A DNA stretch of 16,861 nt from JBOFCS01 sp051646185 (GCA_051646185.1 JBOFCS010000039.1:1-16861), one strand, 5' to 3'; positions 6,980 through 14,327 are shown, counted from the stretch's first letter. Notes: generated by a model not told the origin, from the sequence alone. Translations and numbers: made by a program.

Positions 6980-7765
6980 ATGAGCAAACTCCCACTTGAA
7001 GAACGTCCAAGCACCCAGCTACCCGGACATTGGCTGCTGGCAAGACTGGGCAAAAAAGTGCTTCGCCCTGGCGGCAAAACAATGACAGCACAGCTCTTAG
7101 CTGCAACTAATATCCGCGCAGCGGTGGTACTGGAGATGGCTCCAGGGTTGGGGCGTACTGCTCGCGATATTCTCGCCTATCAACCCCAGACTTATTACGG
7201 AGTGGAAGCCGATGAGACCGCAGTTGCACTCAGTGCTAAAGCGATTGGGGCAAGTGGGACCGTAACCCAAGGCACTGCCTCAGCCACTGGCCATAACCCA
7301 GACAGTATTGATGTAGTCATTGGGGAAGCCATGTTAACCATGCAATCCGAAAGAGATAAAAGTGCAATTGTTTCCGAAGCTTTTCGGATACTCCGTACGG
7401 GTGGATCTTATGCCATTCACGAGCTAGCATTAACCCCAAACGAACTCAATAACAACGTAAAAGATGAAATAAAAAAATCACTTGCACGATCCATCAGGGT
7501 TAATGCCAGGCCGCTCACCTCAGCAGAGTGGACAGCCTTACTTGAACAACAGGGCTTCATCGTTGATTCCATCAACTACGCACCGATGGCTCTCTTGCAG
7601 CCTCAGCGAATTATTGCCGATGAGGGACTTTTGGGGGCTTTAAAATTCATTAGCAATGTTTTACGAGATTCTGATTCAAGGAAGCGGGTTCTGCACATGA
7701 GAAGTGTCTTTCGAAAATACCGCGCACACCTTGAAGCTATTGCAATAGTAGCGAGAAAACCATGA
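6980..7765 (+). CDS. Class I SAM-dependent methyltransferase
   Basis: A 261 aa cytoplasmic methyltransferase of unknown substrate. Motif I is LEMAPGLGRTA (51-61), an E-x-(A-P)-G-x-G variant that binds SAM. The acidic end of strand 2 is GVEAD (E77). DVVIGEAML (111-119) corresponds to motif II, and FRILRTGGSYAIHEL (135-149) to the post-II/III segment typical of type-11 small-molecule methyltransferases. The N-terminal HWLLARLGKKVLRPGG segment (18-32) precedes the Rossmann core and probably forms the substrate lid. An AAGGGAA ribosome-binding site precedes the ATG. The stop overlaps the cupin start as ATGA, so both proteins are made together. The DtxR box directly upstream points to iron-dependent expression. 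Whether it modifies a metallophore, cofactor or lipid cannot be said from the sequence. Confidence 0.9.
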   Translation: MSKLPLEERPSTQLPGHWLLARLGKKVLRPGGKTMTAQLLAATNIRAAVVLEMAPGLGRTARDILAYQPQTYYGVEADETAVALSAKAIGASGTVTQGTASATGHNPDSIDVVIGEAMLTMQSERDKSAIVSEAFRILRTGGSYAIHELALTPNELNNNVKDEIKKSLARSIRVNARPLTSAEWTALLEQQGFIVDSINYAPMALLQPQRIIADEGLLGALKFISNVLRDSDSRKRVLHMRSVFRKYRAHLEAIAIVARKP

Positions 7766-8094
7766 CGAACAAAGCTGACCTCACCCTGGTCAACGAGACA
7801 GCAAAACTTCGACGCATCGATGGGACAAAACCTGCCATAGATGTGCTGGCAAAAACCGCTGATGCCAGAATCGTACGTCTTGGATTCCAATCAGGACAAG
7901 GGCTTTCAGAACATAAAACAACCACTCGGCTACTACTGCATGTCACAGTCGGTGAAGTTATCTTACAAGTTGGAGATGCCGAACCAGTCACACTCTCGGT
8001 TAACTGTCAAGCCATGCTTGCCGCAAAAGTTCCCCATAGCGTCTTCGCATATTCCGATGCGGTGCTCATCCTGACAGTTTTGGCCTCCTCATAA
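7762..8094 (+). CDS. Small single-domain cupin protein
   Basis: A 110 aa beta-barrel protein of the cupin_2 type. The first cupin motif is GLSEHKTTTRLLLHVTVGEV (about 47-66), with E50 and H51 as likely metal ligands and H60 nearby. The second motif supplies H92 in AKVPHSVFAYSDAVL. No signal peptide is present. It starts within the last codons of the methyltransferase (ATGA overlap) and thus belongs to the same iron-box operon. Small stand-alone cupins often bind a divalent metal and act as isomerases, dioxygenases or ligand sensors; none of these can be chosen here. The tight coupling suggests it handles the substrate or product of the methyltransferase. Confidence 0.85.
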   Translation: MTNKADLTLVNETAKLRRIDGTKPAIDVLAKTADARIVRLGFQSGQGLSEHKTTTRLLLHVTVGEVILQVGDAEPVTLSVNCQAMLAAKVPHSVFAYSDAVLILTVLASS

Positions 8095-8197
8095 ACATTA
8101 CCGACTAACCTTTCTAAGGAAATGGCTCCGCTTCCGCTGTAAGGCATGCTTTGTGACTTAGCTATCAGCTGGAGCTCTGGACTAGCTGCATCACAGG

Positions 8198-8210
8198 TCT
8201 TACAGTAAGA
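8198..8210. promoter_or_regulatory. Perfect dyad upstream of the flavoprotein gene (candidate operator)
   Basis: TCTTAC-A-GTAAGA has 6-bp perfect arms around one base and ends 24 bp before the flavoprotein ATG. It is the clearest structure in the 140-nt gap 8095-8234, which otherwise shows only a DtxR-like half-site (CTAACCT near 8109) and no clear -35/-10 pair. The position suits a repressor or activator site; which protein would bind is not known. Confidence 0.3.
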
Positions 8211-8234
8211 ATCATTAAGGCAAAGGAGCCCGAA

Positions 8235-9410
8235 ATGCAGAGCGAGACTTCCCTTCACATTGTTGTTATTGGTGCAGGTTATAGCGGAATTATGGCCACT
8301 AACCGACTACTTGCTACTGATTCTGCTCAGCAAATTAAGGTCACCGTGGTGAACCCGCGACCATATTTTGTGGAACGTATCCGTTTGCATCAACTACTAG
8401 CGGGAACTAGCCAAGCGACTGTACCTTTTGATGAACTATTGCACCCACAAGCGAACCTTCTTGTTACAGAAGCAACTCACATCAACGCCTCAAATAGTAC
8501 CGTGACCTTAGCGGATAATTCTGTGCTTAATTACGACTATCTTCTTTATGCGCTTGGTAGCTGTAAGGCAACTGCCGAGATTCCTGGAGTTAACGAATTT
8601 TCTTGGAATACAGCCGAGTTGGAATCAGCAATGGACCTCAAGGAACGAATTTACTCCCTTGATAGAAATAAACCCAACAATATTGTCATCATCGGAGGCG
8701 GCCTTACCGGAGTAGAAACCGCAGCGGAACTTGCTAGCTTACCGTCAACAACTAAGATCACCTTGATAACTTCAGATGAACTTTGCCCTGGGTGGTCAAC
8801 TCAAGGTAAAACGAAAGTTCGCAAATATCTTCAAAAACTGGGGGTATCTGTCCTTGAATCAAGGACAGTTTCAGCCGTTACGGCTACTTCAGTCACGCTA
8901 AGTCAGGGTCCAGAACTGCCCAGCGATATCACCATTTACTCTGGTGGTTTCAGCACTCCACAGCTAGCCAAAGCGAGCGGCTTAACCGTGGATTGCATTG
9001 GTAGAATACGTACCGATGCAGCCTTAATTAGTGTCGACGCTCCTAATATTATCGGGATCGGCGATGCCGTAGCCCCACCTGGATCGGTATCAAAGCATAT
9101 TCGAATGAGTTGTGCAGCAGCACTTCCCCTGGGAGCGCAAGGGGCACAAACAATTCTAGCGCTTATTTCTGGGCAATCTCCACAACAGATTTCCCAGGGC
9201 TTTGCAGGACAAGTTCTCAGCTTAGGAAGAAGCTACGGAGCAATGCAGTTTGTTCGGTCCGATGATTCACCCCGATCAATGGCCATATCAGGTCGTCCAG
9301 GTGCATTCATCAAAGAACAAATCTGTTCACTCACTCTTAAATGGATCAAGAAAGAAGCTCTTAAAGGTGGCTCTTACCATTGGCCTAAAGGTCCAAGTGA
9401 AAATTTCTAA
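8235..9410 (+). CDS. FAD-dependent pyridine nucleotide oxidoreductase, NDH-2-like
   Basis: A 391 aa two-dinucleotide-fold flavoprotein. FAD binding: VVIGAGYSGIMA (10-21) at the N-terminus and the closing IIGIGDAV motif (D277). NAD(P)H binding: IVIIGGGLTGVETAAEL (150-166). TIYSGGF (233-239) is the conserved strand before the second flavin contact. No redox-active CxxC pair is seen, which argues against a disulfide reductase and for an NADH dehydrogenase type II-like or related reductase. There is no membrane helix. The start has an excellent AAAGGAG (8222-8228) 6 nt before the ATG. It has its own upstream gap and so is probably a separate transcript from the methyltransferase/cupin pair. The stop overlaps the convergent AraC gene by 4 nt. 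The electron acceptor is unknown. Confidence 0.88.
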   Translation: MQSETSLHIVVIGAGYSGIMATNRLLATDSAQQIKVTVVNPRPYFVERIRLHQLLAGTSQATVPFDELLHPQANLLVTEATHINASNSTVTLADNSVLNYDYLLYALGSCKATAEIPGVNEFSWNTAELESAMDLKERIYSLDRNKPNNIVIIGGGLTGVETAAELASLPSTTKITLITSDELCPGWSTQGKTKVRKYLQKLGVSVLESRTVSAVTATSVTLSQGPELPSDITIYSGGFSTPQLAKASGLTVDCIGRIRTDAALISVDAPNIIGIGDAVAPPGSVSKHIRMSCAAALPLGAQGAQTILALISGQSPQQISQGFAGQVLSLGRSYGAMQFVRSDDSPRSMAISGRPGAFIKEQICSLTLKWIKKEALKGGSYHWPKGPSENF

Positions 9411-10327
9411 TCATATTGATCGCCCGCCTGAACTACCGATCTACGAAATTCTAAAGGTACCATTCCCTCTCGTAAAGTAAAAAACTTGGTGAAATTGGCA
9501 GAATCATCAAAACCTAATACTCTCCCAATTTTCGCAACCGGATCTTCGGTGTGCGCCAGTAATCTTTTAGCTTCCAATATTATTCGTGCATCGATGAATT
9601 TTTTAGCACTTTTTCCAGCAGCTTCTAATGAAGCGCGAGTTAAAGTCCTTGGCGAATACCCAAGATTCCGTGCGTAAAAATCAACGCTATGACTCTTACG
9701 GTAATGGAGTTCAACCTCATGTCTGAACTTGTGAAAAACTTCCCCAGATGACTTAACTGTTGTCGGCCTATCACCCTCAATTCCTAGTAACAGAAACAAA
9801 ATAGCAGATAATAGGTGCTCCACTATATAAGAGTGAAACTGATGCTCACCACTAGTGAAATAGCTCTCCACGTGTTGCATGGCCGATAGCAATCCCTGCA
9901 ACCCTAACCACTGATCAGCTGTGAGTCTCCATAATGGTAGAAGCTGGTCTAATTCCCCCACTCGAGAAGCTAAACCTGAAGCCAAGGAGGAAGATTCAAA
10001 AAGAATTACGGTGGCCTCAAAATCTAAAATTTCTCCCCACTGCTGAACCTGTCCCGGATGGACCCATAAAACCGTTCCTGGCAGTAGCGAGTACTGACAA
10101 AAATCTACAGAGTGAACTGCCGCTCCAGCTGTCACAACAATAAGTAAATGAAACCTAGGGCGCTGAGCCGAAGCAAATTCCTTTGTCCCCCCGGTACGAC
10201 GCAGTCGAGCAATCGTAGTGACCTCAATAGCGCTGGAATGTAGGCTCCCAGGACGGTAAGAAACCTCCCTAACTGCCCCAGCGGAACCAATTAAGGCATT
10301 TTTCTTTATTTGACCGTTTTTAACCAT
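9407..10327 (-). CDS. AraC/XylS family transcriptional regulator
   Basis: A 306 aa regulator with an N-terminal cupin-like sensor (about 35-120, including FHLLIVVTAGAAVHSVD and LLPGTVLWVHPGQVQQW) and a C-terminal double helix-turn-helix (about 195-297). The first recognition unit lies around SVDFYARNLGYSPRTLTR (214-231). The second is around KIGRVLGFDDSANFTKFF (266-283), followed by the family's P-L-E-F-R end motif (291-295). This pattern fits ligand-responsive AraC activators. It faces the flavoprotein gene tail-to-tail and diverges from the MBL-fold gene across 87 bp, so either or both neighbours are likely targets. A TAGCAT hexamer (10341-10336, minus strand) lies 9 nt before the ATG. No strong ribosome-binding site is seen. 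Confidence 0.92.
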   Translation of the reverse strand: MVKNGQIKKNALIGSAGAVREVSYRPGSLHSSAIEVTTIARLRRTGGTKEFASAQRPRFHLLIVVTAGAAVHSVDFCQYSLLPGTVLWVHPGQVQQWGEILDFEATVILFESSSLASGLASRVGELDQLLPLWRLTADQWLGLQGLLSAMQHVESYFTSGEHQFHSYIVEHLLSAILFLLLGIEGDRPTTVKSSGEVFHKFRHEVELHYRKSHSVDFYARNLGYSPRTLTRASLEAAGKSAKKFIDARIILEAKRLLAHTEDPVAKIGRVLGFDDSANFTKFFTLREGMVPLEFRRSVVQAGDQYD

Positions 10328-10414
10328 AGTATGTCCATGCTACACCTGTTAATTATTGCACCACTGACATAAATTACCTAAGTAACCAACCTTCGACAAC
10401 CGATAGGAACCATC
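10328..10414. promoter_or_regulatory. Divergent promoter region between araC-type and MBL-fold genes
   Basis: An A/T-rich 87-bp gap. Toward the MBL-fold gene there is a weak pair, TTGCAC (10357-10362) and TAAGTA (10380-10385), separated by 17 nt, followed by AGGAA 7 nt before the ATG. Toward the AraC gene, TAGCAT serves as a possible -10. An interrupted dyad TTAC-CTAA-GTAA (10375-10386) overlaps the rightward -10 and could be a regulator site. Confidence 0.35.
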
Positions 10415-11218
10415 ATGTCCACACTAAACTACACCGTTGTAGATTCTTCTGAATCCGCACTGCACAAAACTTCAGTCCTAATCACCGGCGAAACCAGTGC
10501 GACAGTAATCGATGCCGGGTTTACCCGCGCTGAGGGTCACCGAATTGTTGCCGAAGTACTCGACTCGGGTAAAACGTTAAAAACCGTGATCATCACTGCC
10601 GGAGACCCTGATTTTTACTTTGGTGCTGAGGTTATTCAGAATGCCTTTCCTGATGTTCAATTTTTTGCCCCAGCCGATGTCATTGAGCATATCCAGCATA
10701 GCTATGAAGGAAAGCTCGTTGCTTGGGCACACCTTGGCGCAAATCTCCCTAGCCGACTAGTCCCTATCGCAATACTGGGCAAAAGTTTTGAAGTAGATGG
10801 CACCACAATTGAGGTTCATCAAGCCAATAAAAATTTAGGCGATAGATCTTATTACCTATGGGAGCCACTATCCTCAAGCTTATTTGGCGGAGTACTGCTC
10901 TTTGGTGAACTGCATGTCTGGACAGCCGATACTGCTACTGCCGAATTACGTTCGGAATGGATTGAGGTACTTAATCAACTGCTAACGCTAAACCCCAGTT
11001 TTGTGGTTGCAGGGCACCGGAAACCGCAGTCGGCAACCGACATCAGCTCCATCACCCAAACCCGCGATTACCTACTGCGCTTTGAGAACATTCTTACCAC
11101 TTCGGGAGATGCCGCAAGCACCGAAAAGGCTTTACTAGAGCTATTTCCCGAATATGGTTTAGAAATTTCCGCTTCATTGGGCAGCAAGGTTGCCAAAGGT
11201 GAAATGCCTTGGGGCTAA
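10415..11218 (+). CDS. Metallo-beta-lactamase-fold protein with degenerate metal site
   Basis: A 267 aa cytoplasmic protein with the MBL-fold order: strand TSVLITGETSATVIDAGF (19-36) with the early Asp D33, then VIITAGDPDFYFGAEVI (58-74), then the late VVAGHRKP (H201). In catalytic relatives the second segment reads T-H-A-D-P-D-H-Y-F-G. Here the first His is Ala62 and the last His is Phe67, leaving only D64 and D66. The Asp normally bridging the metals is also absent in SLFGGVLLFGELHVW (about 155-169). The fold therefore looks preserved while the dinuclear centre is largely lost. AGGAA precedes the ATG. The SnoaL-like lipoprotein gene follows after 26 nt, probably in the same transcript. It may be a binding or sensor protein rather than a hydrolase; that is inference. 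Confidence 0.82.
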   Translation: MSTLNYTVVDSSESALHKTSVLITGETSATVIDAGFTRAEGHRIVAEVLDSGKTLKTVIITAGDPDFYFGAEVIQNAFPDVQFFAPADVIEHIQHSYEGKLVAWAHLGANLPSRLVPIAILGKSFEVDGTTIEVHQANKNLGDRSYYLWEPLSSSLFGGVLLFGELHVWTADTATAELRSEWIEVLNQLLTLNPSFVVAGHRKPQSATDISSITQTRDYLLRFENILTTSGDAASTEKALLELFPEYGLEISASLGSKVAKGEMPWG

Positions 11219-11244
11219 GTTATATCCTACTAAGAAAGGGAACA

Positions 11245-11703
11245 ATGAAAAGAAAATTTACGGTCCTACTCTTGCCCTTAGCCACAATGATTGGCATTAT
11301 CACAGGATGCAGCAAGAGCACAACAGAAAGCGTCACAGTGCAGAATAAAAATCTGGTGACCGCTTTTTATGAGCAGGCTTTTGTACAAAAAGATATTGCC
11401 GGAGCAGCAAATACGTATATCGGCGATATCTACCTCCAGCACAACCCTCAAGTTGCTGACGGCAAAGAAGCCTTCATCAAGGCTCTCAGCCCCTACGTTT
11501 CGACACCAGGCTTACAGGTAAGCATTGCCCGAATCATCGCCGAAAATGACCTGGTTGTTGTACATTCCGCTACAAGAATTGGCGATGCCTCGGAAACAGC
11601 AGTTGCTGATATTTTCCGGGTAGCCGATAACAAAATTGTTGAACATTGGGACGTGCAACAAAACATTCCAGCCAGCACTGCCAGCGGAAGACCGATGACC
11701 TAA
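11245..11703 (+). CDS. SnoaL-like (COG4922-type) NTF2-fold lipoprotein
   Basis: A 152 aa exported lipoprotein. MKRKFTVLLLPLATMIGIITGC is a textbook signal: basic start, hydrophobic core, lipobox I-T-G-C with C22. The mature domain fits the predicted SnoaL-like aldol-condensation family: LVTAFYEQAFVQKDIAGAAN, then YLQHNPQVADGKEAFI, then the strands LVVVHSATRI and VADIFRVADNKIVEHWDV. The ATG at 11245 is chosen because AAAGGGAA stands 4-5 nt before it and the lipoprotein signal begins exactly there; a further in-frame start at 11209 would add 12 residues and spoil the signal peptide. It follows the MBL-fold gene by 26 nt. Relatives are mostly cytosolic, so the cell-surface location is unusual. 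A role in binding or processing a hydrophobic small molecule outside the membrane is inference. Confidence 0.87.
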   Translation: MKRKFTVLLLPLATMIGIITGCSKSTTESVTVQNKNLVTAFYEQAFVQKDIAGAANTYIGDIYLQHNPQVADGKEAFIKALSPYVSTPGLQVSIARIIAENDLVVVHSATRIGDASETAVADIFRVADNKIVEHWDVQQNIPASTASGRPMT

Positions 11704-11726
11704 GCATCATGAAGCGATACTGGTTG

Positions 11727-11732
11727 TAATAT
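11727..11732 (+). promoter_or_regulatory. Leaderless-type -10 (TAATAT) for the four-helix membrane protein
   Basis: TAATAT ends 7 nt before the GTG at 11740, and the intervening AAGCCGG has no Shine-Dalgarno spacing. Transcription would start at or next to the start codon. No clear -35 hexamer was found. Confidence 0.45.
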
Positions 11733-11739
11733 AAGCCGG

Positions 11740-12285
11740 GTGCCCACCAATGAGCTCACTACGCGATGTCTCAGACAGTTGCGTGGTGGGCTCATTGGCC
11801 TATCATCTGGAGCCGCCAGCCTCGCAGCTCATGGTTGGGGCGGAGGTCAGGTAACAACAGAAAGCAACGCTCTAACCCTACTCACAGCAGTAAACATTGC
11901 CCTAGGGGTAATTGTTACCTCAATACCATTACTGCATAAAAACATTACGAATCTCACTATCAGTCTACTCTGCGGACAGTTTTCTGGGCATATCGTTCTA
12001 GCCTCAATATCCACGGTCGAACATCACCACAGTGACCAATGGCTTTCACTGCAGATGTTTTGTTCACACCTGGCTATGTCTGCACTATTAGCACTGGGAA
12101 TCCATGCTACTTATCGGGGTTGGCAGATTGCCGTTTCGGCGCTAGCCCGCATTATTCCTCGAATAACCCGCTCTTGGCCTGAGTTTGGTCTGCATTACCA
12201 ACTCCTTACGCCCTATCATTTTTATGCAATTCCTGAATTACTCTGCAGCTCAGGTACAGGGACCCGAGGTCCACCTCTACCCTAA
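11740..12285 (+). CDS. Small polytopic membrane protein of unknown function
   Basis: A 181 aa protein I do not recognise by name. Four hydrophobic segments are seen: about 17-36 (GLIGLSSGAASLAAHG), 44-65 (LTLLTAVNIALGVIVTSIPLL), 72-91 (LTISLLCGQFSGHIVLASIS) and 103-124 (MFCSHLAMSALLALGI). A His-rich loop (VEHHHSD) sits between segments three and four; His or Cys residues also lie in segments one, three and four (H31, C78, H83, C106). A metal-related role is possible but unproven. The C-terminal tail ends in R-G-P-P-L-P, a pattern I associate with small actinobacterial membrane proteins. GTG start, probably leaderless. A PepSY_TM gene follows on the same strand after two stem-loops, so the two may be functionally linked but separately transcribed. 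Confidence 0.72.
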   Translation: MPTNELTTRCLRQLRGGLIGLSSGAASLAAHGWGGGQVTTESNALTLLTAVNIALGVIVTSIPLLHKNITNLTISLLCGQFSGHIVLASISTVEHHHSDQWLSLQMFCSHLAMSALLALGIHATYRGWQIAVSALARIIPRITRSWPEFGLHYQLLTPYHFYAIPELLCSSGTGTRGPPLP

Positions 12286-12316
12286 CGGCAACACGATGCC
12301 GACACCTTTTTATTTT
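12286..12316 (+). terminator. Weak stem-loop with T-rich tail
   Basis: CGGCA (12286-12290) pairs with TGCCG (12297-12301) around a 6-nt loop, and after five bases comes TTTTTATTTT (12307-12316). It begins directly after the stop of the four-helix membrane protein. The stem is only 5 bp, so termination would be inefficient on its own. Confidence 0.4.
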
Positions 12317-12341
12317 CTGTGTCTGGTCACTACCAGCACAG
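12317..12341. repeat. Ten-base-pair stem-loop with one bulge
   Basis: CTGTG-T-CTGGT (12317-12327) pairs with ACCAG-CACAG (12332-12341), with a single bulged T at 12322 and a CACT loop. It follows the T-rich tract directly. It may complete the terminator of the preceding gene or be part of the leader region of the PepSY_TM gene, about 100 nt further on. The rest of the 12342-12442 gap holds a GTTAA/TTAAC dyad (12360-12377) and a possible -10 TAGGGT (12422-12427). Confidence 0.4.
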
Positions 12342-12442
12342 CCTTGTCATATTAATTCTGTTAAGCCAGAAGTTAACTATGCGCACCTAGCGAACTCAAT
12401 AGTGGAGCGCTGCGTGTCTTATAGGGTGCTTAACACAGCCCA

Positions 12443-14023
12443 ATGAAGGTCAAAACTACGATGAACGATACCCAGGACTGGACAGAGTCAACTACTGCAA
12501 CAGGGATAGGTAAGGATAAGCAACAGAAGGAACGAAAAGAACGTAGTGAGCGTGGCAGACTAATTCGCCGGGTCTGGCGAATGCACTTCTATGCCGGGGC
12601 AATAGCCGGTCCATTCTTGTTATTGCTGTCTTTAACTGGTCTTGTTATTTTATATACCCAGCCTATTCAATCTGCGCTACATAGCGACCTGATCACAGTT
12701 AATCCAGGAAGCACCTCTGTACCGTTAAGTACTCAGGTTGATGCAGCTTTGTATCAGTTTCCCGATCATTTCGTACGCACGGTAACCCCAGCAGCGGAAG
12801 CTGATCAGTCAACACTGGTAGCACTGGGTATTCAGGATTCATCCGATACTCTCAATGTTTATGTAAACCCTTATACTGGAAATGTTTTGGGTAGTGATAT
12901 CGATGGATCAGATGTGGTTGGTCTATCTAATCGCTTACATGGATTTCTTAATAATGAAGCCATCACAGTAACGCTGCCTTCCCTTTCACACTGGATTGAC
13001 GCTGATGAGCATCCCGAATCAACAGTCACAGTTGCTTTGGGTTCGTTAATTATTGAAATCATCACGGTATGGTCACTTGTTCTTGCCCTCACTGGCATCT
13101 ATCTGTGGTGGCCCAGGTCTTCCCAAAAAGGTAAGCCAGCCATCCGTGTACGCTGGGGCAAAGGTGGTCGCATTCGCTGGCAAGATTTACATTCTCTTAG
13201 TGGCCTGCTTGTTGCTTCCGTTCTTGCCATCTTTGTTATCAGTGGGATGCCTTGGTCTCAGTATTGGGGAAGTGACTGGTCTACTGTCGCAAGTAAAATC
13301 ACACCAAACAAAGAACCCAGCCCTGTGTCCACTGTCGCAAAAGTTGGGGATGTTGACCGACTTGGGCACCATATTGAGTGGTCAACTCAAACAGATAATA
13401 TCCCAACATCACCGACGCTGGGAGCCGCAGCTGAGCTGCCTGCTCAGATCAGCTACACCAGCATTGCCACTATTGCTGAACAAGAAGGCATGCTTGCCGG
13501 TTACAGCATTATTCCGCCCATGAACATTCCTGGAGCTGATGAGGCTGCTACCTACGGTTCTTTTATTATCATGAACCACTGGCCGCAAAAACTATCTGAA
13601 CAACGAACCCTATATCTAGATCAGTTCACCGGAAATACATTGGCAAATTCTACTGCAGATGATAAAGGTTTTCTCAATAAAGCCACCAGCTTTGGAGTAA
13701 ACCTTCATATGGGAACCCAGTACGGCTTGCTCACCCGAATCCTTGCTACCACAGGATGTTTACTGCTCATCTTGAGTGTGCTTACGTCTTACCTGATGTG
13801 GTGGAAACGCCGCCCTAGCAAAACTGTTGGACTGCCCAACCGCCCGAACCGAAGGCCAGGAACTCGTTCGGTAGGAACACCAGCAATGACCATCATCGGG
13901 CTCACCTTAGCATTGATATACCCCTCTTTTGGAGTCAGCTTGCTGTTGGTGGTCCTTCTTGATACGGCAGTCAAAATGTATACAACTTATGTGAAAAAGA
14001 AGCCAGCAAACAGCCCTACCTAA
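12443..14023 (+). CDS. PepSY_TM (PiuB-like) iron-regulated-type membrane protein
   Basis: A 526 aa inner-membrane protein of the PepSY-associated TM family (COG3182, 'uncharacterised iron-regulated membrane protein'). A basic cytoplasmic N-terminus leads to TM1 (about 50-70, AGAIAGPFLLLLSLTGLVIL). A first PepSY unit (VNPYTGNVLG, 141-150) and the conserved NRLHGFL (163-169) follow. TM2 is about 203-222, then RIRWQDLHSLSGLL (243-256) leads into TM3. A second external PepSY unit (LYLDQFTGNTLA) precedes VNLHMGTQYG and TM4 ending in LMWWKRR. A final hydrophobic hairpin ends the protein. Conserved His in HGFL, DLHS and LHMG are typical haem or metal-site candidates. An alternative start at 12461 has GAAGG (12445-12449) 11 nt upstream and would shorten the protein by six residues. 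Family links to siderophore or metal reduction are known; the exact role here is inferred. Confidence 0.92.
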   Translation: MKVKTTMNDTQDWTESTTATGIGKDKQQKERKERSERGRLIRRVWRMHFYAGAIAGPFLLLLSLTGLVILYTQPIQSALHSDLITVNPGSTSVPLSTQVDAALYQFPDHFVRTVTPAAEADQSTLVALGIQDSSDTLNVYVNPYTGNVLGSDIDGSDVVGLSNRLHGFLNNEAITVTLPSLSHWIDADEHPESTVTVALGSLIIEIITVWSLVLALTGIYLWWPRSSQKGKPAIRVRWGKGGRIRWQDLHSLSGLLVASVLAIFVISGMPWSQYWGSDWSTVASKITPNKEPSPVSTVAKVGDVDRLGHHIEWSTQTDNIPTSPTLGAAAELPAQISYTSIATIAEQEGMLAGYSIIPPMNIPGADEAATYGSFIIMNHWPQKLSEQRTLYLDQFTGNTLANSTADDKGFLNKATSFGVNLHMGTQYGLLTRILATTGCLLLILSVLTSYLMWWKRRPSKTVGLPNRPNRRPGTRSVGTPAMTIIGLTLALIYPSFGVSLLLVVLLDTAVKMYTTYVKKKPANSPT

Positions 14024-14028
14024 CCCAT

Positions 14029-14068
14029 ATAGGTCTCGGTACCTGCATATACTGGTACCGAGACCTAT
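14029..14068 (+). terminator. Perfect 15-bp inverted repeat after the PepSY_TM gene
   Basis: ATAGGTCTCGGTACC (14029-14043) pairs without mismatch with GGTACCGAGACCTAT (14054-14068) around a 10-nt loop. It starts 6 nt after the stop codon. No T-run follows on either strand, so it is an actinobacterial-style hairpin terminator or a 3'-end stabiliser rather than a classical intrinsic terminator. Being symmetric, it could also block antisense transcription from the right. Confidence 0.7.
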
Positions 14069-14327
14069 TCAATAGCAAAATCTTTCACATTTATTTAGCG
14101 TGTTGAGCCACAGCTGAGGTGGCAGAAGCAACGATCAGAGCCTGCGAATAGACCTCGACAGGTCGAGATGAAAATGAGCGCACCGTCCCAAGAATGGTCT
14201 GAAGTCCAAGACTTTGCTCAAAACCGTGTTGACGCGCTGGTTGGCTCAATACACACTCACAGTAGTTCACGATACGGAACGGACTACTCCAACAAGAAGG
14301 ACAAACGCGACCGACACACTCACCGGC
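14069..14327. other. Noncoding stretch before the two-component system
   Basis: No gene can be supported here. A small compound dyad CTCGAC-AG-GTCGAG (14154-14167) is present. On the minus strand the frame closing at the TAA at 14091-14093 reads as a plausible protein end (LGTVRSFSSRPVEVYSQALI, then VASATSAVAQHAK), but its only start lies inside the response regulator gene, so it would be a remnant at best. The GC content rises across this stretch into the next genes. Confidence 0.4.

Noticed and set aside
8100..8118. DtxR-like half-site CTAACCT after the cupin gene
   Set aside because: Only the right half matches and the left arm is absent, so iron control of the flavoprotein is not supported.
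11209..11244. Longer start of the SnoaL-like lipoprotein
   Set aside because: It would overlap the MBL-fold gene and bury the signal peptide; the strong ribosome-binding site is placed for ATG 11245.
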